Source: UBA5976 sp037137575
GTDB lineage: Bacteria > Actinomycetota > Actinomycetes > S36-B12 > UBA5976
DNA length: 10,546 nt
NCBI GenBank assembly: GCA_037137575.1
Contig: JBAXKB010000037.1
Coordinates: forward strand, 1-10,546
Direction of reading: 5' to 3'
The position numbers were made by a program, and so were the translations under genes. The notes under the pieces were generated by a model. It was given only the letters and a program-made list of their open reading frames with translations, was not told the origin of the DNA and made no database searches. Positions 6,635 through 10,546 of this stretch are shown one piece after another (position 1 is the first letter of the stretch; every line of letters begins with the position of its first letter).

Positions 6635-6662
6635 GTGCGTTCAAGCTCTTTGGGCGACGCAC
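6635..6662 (+). other. Intercistronic stem-loop before the binding-protein gene
   Basis: GTGCGT (6635-6640) pairs with ACGCAC (6657-6662), and a short inner stem GCTC-ttt-GGGC (with one G-U pair) nests inside. It begins eight bases after the stop codon of the second CBM41 gene. It ends 15 bases before the strong Shine-Dalgarno of the next gene, so it could block 3' decay of the upstream message without hiding that site. Confidence 0.5.
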
Positions 6663-6687
6663 ATAGTTTCAATCCTTAGGAGGGAAT

Positions 6688-7899
6688 ATGAAAATCAAGA
6701 AATATAGTGTTATTGGAGTGGCCGTAGCGAGCATGCTGAGTGCAGCTTCCATAGCGCCTCCAGCAGCTCAGGCGAGTGGCTCATTCGTAACTATGTGGGT
6801 TGCAAGTGATGTTGCAGGCGCCTACGCGACATGGGCTCAAGGGTATAACCGTACGCATCCCAGTGGGCAGGTCAACGTTGTCGCAAAACCGGGATTTTCG
6901 GGCAAGGATTTATTGCAGACTGTGTCAGATTCTGATGCTCCAGATCTGATCACATCTAACCATGACGGCGTAGGGGTACTGAAAGCTCAGGGCTTTATCG
7001 TTCCATTAACGCTACCAAACGCGAGCCAGTTCTCTGCTGCAGATAAGACAGCATTTCAACTTAAGAAAATCAATTATGGTATTCCGCTTAACATTCAAAA
7101 TACTGCCTTCTTCACCAATTTAAATCTCGTTAAACGTGTGCCTAAGACTATGGCAGAGCTTGAAGCGGATTCGAAGGCTTTCTTGAAGAAGCACCCTAAG
7201 GCAAAATTCACCGTTGCTGTTCCACCGGAGGCATATCATATGTATCCATACTTCTCCGGACTTGGCGGATATATCTTCGGTGGGCAATCTGGAAATTGGA
7301 ATGTGGGCGACGTCGGTATTGCCAACAAGAAATTCCTTAAGAATGCTCCCCTTATTGACAAATGGTATTCGGAGAAAATATTTAATCCAAACGTTTCTGG
7401 AGATTATGCTCTCGGTGCTTTCACAAACAATCAAGCACCATACGCGATCACTGGCCCATGGAATATTAACAAAATTCGTTTCAAGCATATGAATTATGAA
7501 ATTTCTAGTATCCCAGCACTTAATCTTGGTTTCAAGACTGTGCCGTTCGTCACTGCTGTCGGAGTATGCCTGACAAAATGGGCGAACCCAGCAAAACATA
7601 ATGTGCAGATGAAAGCAAATGCAATTTTGGCAGACTTAGCCAACTCGAAGACGCAGTTGTTGCTGAGCAACGCCATCGCAGCAAGTCCAGCGAACTTGGT
7701 TGCCAAAACTAAATTCAAGGATGTTGATGCGCGAGCCTTTGCAGCAGCAGGGAAGGGAGGCGTATACATGCCGAACAACCTAGAGATGGCCGGTGTCTGG
7801 ACGCCGCTAACAAGCGCTTGGAATCAGGTTAAGTCAAATAAGTATGCCGTCAACCGGTTCAAGATTGCATCAGCAACTATCAAGGCAATGATCAACTAA
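6688..7899 (+). CDS. malE: Maltose/maltodextrin-type ABC transporter substrate-binding protein
   Basis: 403 residues, an extracellular solute-binding protein of the MalE type. A signal peptide covers residues 1-29, with likely cleavage PPAAQA|SGS. The mature protein has the features of the sugar-binding cluster: an N-terminal MWV...YN start, the DLITSNHDGVGVL region, YGIPLNIQNTAFFTN, and ITGPWNINKIR, close to the GPW motif of maltose-binding proteins. The length is usual. The odd point is the missing lipobox: there is no cysteine near the cleavage site and the only cysteine in the protein lies in VGVCLTKW. Binding proteins of single-membrane bacteria are normally lipid-anchored. AGGAGGG (6678-6684) gives a strong ribosome binding site. 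It follows two alpha-glucan-binding proteins and precedes MalF/MalG-type permeases, so maltodextrins are the likely ligand. Family call is firm; exact sugar is inferred. Confidence 0.85.
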   Translation: MKIKKYSVIGVAVASMLSAASIAPPAAQASGSFVTMWVASDVAGAYATWAQGYNRTHPSGQVNVVAKPGFSGKDLLQTVSDSDAPDLITSNHDGVGVLKAQGFIVPLTLPNASQFSAADKTAFQLKKINYGIPLNIQNTAFFTNLNLVKRVPKTMAELEADSKAFLKKHPKAKFTVAVPPEAYHMYPYFSGLGGYIFGGQSGNWNVGDVGIANKKFLKNAPLIDKWYSEKIFNPNVSGDYALGAFTNNQAPYAITGPWNINKIRFKHMNYEISSIPALNLGFKTVPFVTAVGVCLTKWANPAKHNVQMKANAILADLANSKTQLLLSNAIAASPANLVAKTKFKDVDARAFAAAGKGGVYMPNNLEMAGVWTPLTSAWNQVKSNKYAVNRFKIASATIKAMIN

Positions 7900-7910
7900 C
7901 TAACAAGAAC

Positions 7911-7926
7911 TGAGCAATCATGCTCA
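7911..7926 (+). other. Small stem-loop after the binding-protein gene
   Basis: TGAGCA (7911-7916) pairs with TGCTCA (7921-7926) around a four-base loop, 11 bases after the stop codon. One base separates it from a much longer stem. Confidence 0.4.
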
Positions 7927-7927
7927 A

Positions 7928-7973
7928 AACGGAGTATGTGATAGCTGCAATTTGGCTTGTCACATACTCCGTT
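7928..7973 (+). other. Perfect 14-bp stem-loop between malE and malF
   Basis: AACGGAGTATGTGA (7928-7941) pairs without mismatch with TCACATACTCCGTT (7960-7973) around an 18-nt loop. No T-run follows, so it is not a classical intrinsic terminator. Stem-loops between malE and malF in other bacteria protect the malE message and let the binding protein be made in excess over the permeases. The same role is inferred here from position and stem strength. Confidence 0.7.
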
Positions 7974-8012
7974 CCATAAATGTTATGACTATTTTGAAAG
8001 TGGAGAGTTTTA

Positions 8013-9506
8013 GTGATTGGGATTGTCTTCCGAATTTGTTTTCTAGGTCTAGTGGATTCACTGGCGTTTTGGGCAGGCTCACATTTACTAGTCTCAAGAA
8101 ACTGGCTTGGTTTAGTCTGGCTTATTGCCGCTACCGCCACTATCAATTTTGTCTATATTTCTAAGCGGTCCAGGGCATCCAAGTGGCTGTTGCCAGGCAC
8201 TCTTCTCCTGCTTATTTTTCAAATCTACCCAATACTTTTCACTGCAAGCGCAGCATTTAGCAACTACTCAACGGCGCACTTTGTTTCGCGTGATGAAGCA
8301 GCTTCAAATATTGTTTTGCAAAATATCCAACAGGTAGAGGGCAGCCCACAATATTCAATCGTTCCATTGCACAACGGGAACAATGTTGCACTTCTGGTTA
8401 CAGAGCCAAAAACAAAAAAGGTTTACCTAGGTTCAGAAACAGAATTTACTGAGATCGATAGTCCTAGTGCCCCAACAGGCTGGAAGCCTTATACAGAAGA
8501 GCAGTTCTACGCTGATGCGGTTCAGACCAAGCTAGGTAGTTTGCTAGTACCCATCCCTGAGCCAAAAGGGGCATATCTAAAAGTTAATGATTTTTCTACT
8601 GCCTTCGCATTTGTCAGTGATGTAATTTATGACACCAATAGTGAAAAGCTGATTAGGGTCTCAGACCAATATGTTTTCCCCGAGAGGGAAGGTGCGTTCA
8701 TCGATGAAGATGGTACAGCTTTGGATCCAGGTTGGCGGGTAAGTGTTGGTTTCAAGAACTTCAAGTCAGTTATAACTGACCCGGTTGTTCGTGGACCATT
8801 CTTACGTGTGCTTATTTGGACTTTTGTATATGCAGCACTCACTGTTTTGACTACATTCGCACTTGGCTTGACCCTGGCGCTGATTTTGAATCACACCCGG
8901 GTAAAGGGTAGAAAGTACTTACGCTCGGTGCTAATCATTCCTTATGCAGTGCCAGGTTTCTTGTCCCTTATGATTTGGGCTGGGCTACTGAATGATGATT
9001 TTGGCACAATAAATGCACTATTTCATTCGCACATACCTTGGCTTACCGATCCTGTGTGGGCTAAAGTTTCCACTTTGCTGGTCAATCTGTGGCTTGGCTT
9101 CCCTTACATGTTTCTGATTTGTACTGGCGCAATCCAGTCCATCCCAGCTGAACTATCTGAAGCGGCTGAAGTTGATGGCGCCAAGCCGAGACAAATCTTG
9201 ATGAAAATCAAATTGCCGCTCCTACTGGTTACAGTGTCTCCACTCCTTATTGGCTCGTTTGCCTATAGTTTCAACAACTTCGGTGGGATTTACTTGTTGA
9301 CTGGTGGTGGGCCACCTGTGGCAGATTCTCAAATCGCAGGTGCGACAGATATTTTGATTTCGTACACATACAAGTTGGCTATGGAGGCAGGGCACGGAAA
9401 TGACTACGGCTTGTCATGTGCTATCTCCATTCTTATATTCTTCATGGTTGCTGGAGTAGCAACTTTGTCTTTCACTCGCACACGAGCACTCGAAAACTTG
9501 GGTTAA
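8013..9506 (+). CDS. malF: Maltodextrin-type ABC transporter permease, MalF-like, with large extracytoplasmic loop
   Basis: 497-residue inner permease subunit. A GTG at 8013 is the only usual start between an upstream in-frame stop (7995) and the first membrane helix; GGAGAG (8002-8007) precedes it by five bases. Hydrophobic helices lie at about 3-22, 31-50 and 57-81, with further segments between about 264 and 486. The EAA loop that docks the ATPase is at 383-402 (EAAEVDGAKPRQILMKIKLP). Between helix 3 and the permease core is a hydrophilic stretch of about 180 residues (82-262). Its size and place match the P2 loop of E. coli MalF (a 514-residue protein), which contacts the binding protein. 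The MalF-type GGGPP segment (431-435) is present. It ends 12 bases before malG. The family is firm; the sugar is inferred from the neighbours. Confidence 0.88.
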   Translation: MIGIVFRICFLGLVDSLAFWAGSHLLVSRNWLGLVWLIAATATINFVYISKRSRASKWLLPGTLLLLIFQIYPILFTASAAFSNYSTAHFVSRDEAASNIVLQNIQQVEGSPQYSIVPLHNGNNVALLVTEPKTKKVYLGSETEFTEIDSPSAPTGWKPYTEEQFYADAVQTKLGSLLVPIPEPKGAYLKVNDFSTAFAFVSDVIYDTNSEKLIRVSDQYVFPEREGAFIDEDGTALDPGWRVSVGFKNFKSVITDPVVRGPFLRVLIWTFVYAALTVLTTFALGLTLALILNHTRVKGRKYLRSVLIIPYAVPGFLSLMIWAGLLNDDFGTINALFHSHIPWLTDPVWAKVSTLLVNLWLGFPYMFLICTGAIQSIPAELSEAAEVDGAKPRQILMKIKLPLLLVTVSPLLIGSFAYSFNNFGGIYLLTGGGPPVADSQIAGATDILISYTYKLAMEAGHGNDYGLSCAISILIFFMVAGVATLSFTRTRALENLG

Positions 9507-9518
9507 GGGGAACAACAG

Positions 9519-10451
9519 ATGACTACAGAAACAATATCCACATCTAAAGCCGGTTCACCTAGGAAAAGGAAAAATAAGCTTCAGCGCGGTACGGTTTGGT
9601 GGCGTTACATCGTGGCCGCCATAACCATCCTCTTCGCAATTTCGCCAGTGGTGTACATCATCATTGCTGCCTGCAACCCCGAAGGAACGCTAACAACGTT
9701 TAACTTCACAATTCATAGTTTCGGTTTGGACAATTTCCGATTTCTTTTTGGCCGCCATGACCTTAGTAGCGATGTGACCTATCAGGCTTACCCATACATG
9801 CTTTGGTATCGCAACTCGTTGATGGTATCCCTACTTGCGGCAACACTTCAGGTCATAGTTGCAACCGCTGCCGCATACGCATTTAGCCGGTTGCATTTCA
9901 AGGGACGCCGACTTAGCCTTGGTGCTCTTTTGCTACTTCAGTTATTTCCTTCAGTTCTAGCCTTTGTGTCACTTTTCCTCATTATGCAAAAAATCGGAGC
10001 CGTGTTCCCATTCGTGGGACCGGGCACATGGGCTGGCCTGATCCTCATTTATCTTGGCGGGTCACTAGGTATTAACACCTATTTGTTGAAGGGGTTCTTC
10101 GATACCATTCCTAGAGAACTCGATGAAGCCGCAACTGTTGATGGGGCAAGTGCCAATCAGATTTTTATGAAAATTATCCTTCCATTAGCAGCTCCGATGC
10201 TTGCAGTCGTGATGCTGCTCGCATTCATTGGATTGATGAACGAATTCCTGTTTGCCAGCATTTTTCTTACTAGGTCCGATCAAATGACGTTGGCAGTAGG
10301 TTTGCGATCCTTAATCAATGGAAGATATGCACAGAACTGGGGAATTTTTTCTGCGGGAGCCATATTGGCAGGGCTGCCAATGGTGATCATGTTCCAACTT
10401 TTGCAACGTTTCATTGTTGAGGGCTTGGCGGCTGGCTCAGTTAAGGGCTAG
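9519..10451 (+). CDS. malG: Maltodextrin-type ABC transporter permease, MalG-like
   Basis: 310-residue second permease subunit. A basic N terminus (PRKRKNK) leads into six predicted helices starting at about 29-51. The EAA loop is at 203-222 (EAATVDGASANQIFMKIILP). The C terminus, FIVEGLAAGSVKG, is the typical MalG-type ending that reaches into the translocation channel. ATG 9519 has AAGGGG (9505-9510) eight bases upstream, overlapping the malF stop codon, so the two genes are very probably co-translated from one message and form the MalFG heterodimer. No ATPase gene follows within the window, so the ATPase is probably supplied from elsewhere, as with the shared MsiK protein of actinobacteria. 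Confident on family; substrate by context. Confidence 0.9.
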   Translation: MTTETISTSKAGSPRKRKNKLQRGTVWWRYIVAAITILFAISPVVYIIIAACNPEGTLTTFNFTIHSFGLDNFRFLFGRHDLSSDVTYQAYPYMLWYRNSLMVSLLAATLQVIVATAAAYAFSRLHFKGRRLSLGALLLLQLFPSVLAFVSLFLIMQKIGAVFPFVGPGTWAGLILIYLGGSLGINTYLLKGFFDTIPRELDEAATVDGASANQIFMKIILPLAAPMLAVVMLLAFIGLMNEFLFASIFLTRSDQMTLAVGLRSLINGRYAQNWGIFSAGAILAGLPMVIMFQLLQRFIVEGLAAGSVKG

Positions 10452-10464
10452 TCGAACCGAACAC

Positions 10465-10494
10465 GCGGAAATAATATTTTTCAAATATTTGCGC
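10465..10494 (+). terminator. Weak AT-rich stem-loop after malG
   Basis: GCG (10465-10467) and AAATA (10469-10473) pair with TATTT (10486-10490) and CGC (10492-10494), with one G/G mismatch. It starts 14 bases after the malG stop. Without a T-run and with a mostly A-T stem it may be a weak terminator, a processing stem or chance. Confidence 0.28.
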
Positions 10495-10510
10495 TCCAAG
10501 TCAGCAATTT

Positions 10511-10546
10511 ATGCGTCCTATACAATCCAAGTCGGGCAATGCGCCT
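10511..10546 (+). CDS. Possible start of a further gene, cut by the window edge
   Basis: ATG 10511 opens a frame that runs to the edge (MRPIQSKSGNAP). It lies 59 bp after malG on the same strand, where a maltodextrin-processing enzyme often follows. There is no Shine-Dalgarno sequence and twelve codons are too few to recognise anything, so this is only a pointer. Confidence 0.18.
   Translation, partial: MRPIQSKSGNAP

Noticed and set aside
10496..10533. Direct repeat CCAAGTC (10496-10502 and 10527-10533)
   Set aside because: Seven bases repeated 31 bp apart at the window edge is within chance, and no third copy or function is visible.

Overview
All clearly supported genes lie on the + strand. 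The window looks like low-to-mid GC actinobacterial DNA, roughly mid-forties percent GC by eye. Three things point that way: a MalEFG-type sugar importer with no ATPase gene beside it (actinobacteria often use one shared MsiK-type ATPase), an SGNH hydrolase of a type I associate with actinobacteria, and Ig-like repeats common in actinobacterial exported proteins. A streamlined freshwater lineage would fit, but this is inference and the sequence alone does not settle the taxon.

Layout. Positions 1-337 hold a GC-rich hairpin, a possible divergent partial gene and AT-rich leader DNA. A MarR-family regulator follows (338-844). A short intergenic region with a near-perfect 24-bp palindrome leads to a cytoplasmic-looking SGNH/GDSL hydrolase (1027-2175). 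A 356-bp control region comes next. It holds terminator-like stems, then a tandem array of three palindromic operators (GTTACC-NN-GGTAAC type) in exact 29-bp register, then overlapping inverted repeats in the presumed 5' leader.

Downstream is a five-gene alpha-glucan capture and import operon. Two secreted proteins are built only from binding modules: three CBM41-like starch-binding modules plus four IPT/TIG domains (2532-4982), and three CBM41-like modules plus one Ig-like domain (5203-6627). A maltose/maltodextrin-type binding protein (6688-7899) and two permeases, MalF-like (8013-9506) and MalG-like (9519-10451), follow. The gaps between the two CBM41 genes, before malE and between malE and malF each contain a stem-loop, while malF and malG are tightly spaced and translated from one message.

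Working model (inference): the two CBM41 proteins hold starch- or glycogen-like polymer or oligosaccharide near the cell, MalE takes released maltodextrins, and MalFG imports them using an ATPase encoded elsewhere. No amylase or pullulanase catalytic domain is visible in the window. None of the three secreted proteins shows a recognised surface anchor, and MalE lacks a lipobox. The operator array probably makes the operon respond to maltodextrin, either through the nearby MarR protein or through a regulator encoded elsewhere.
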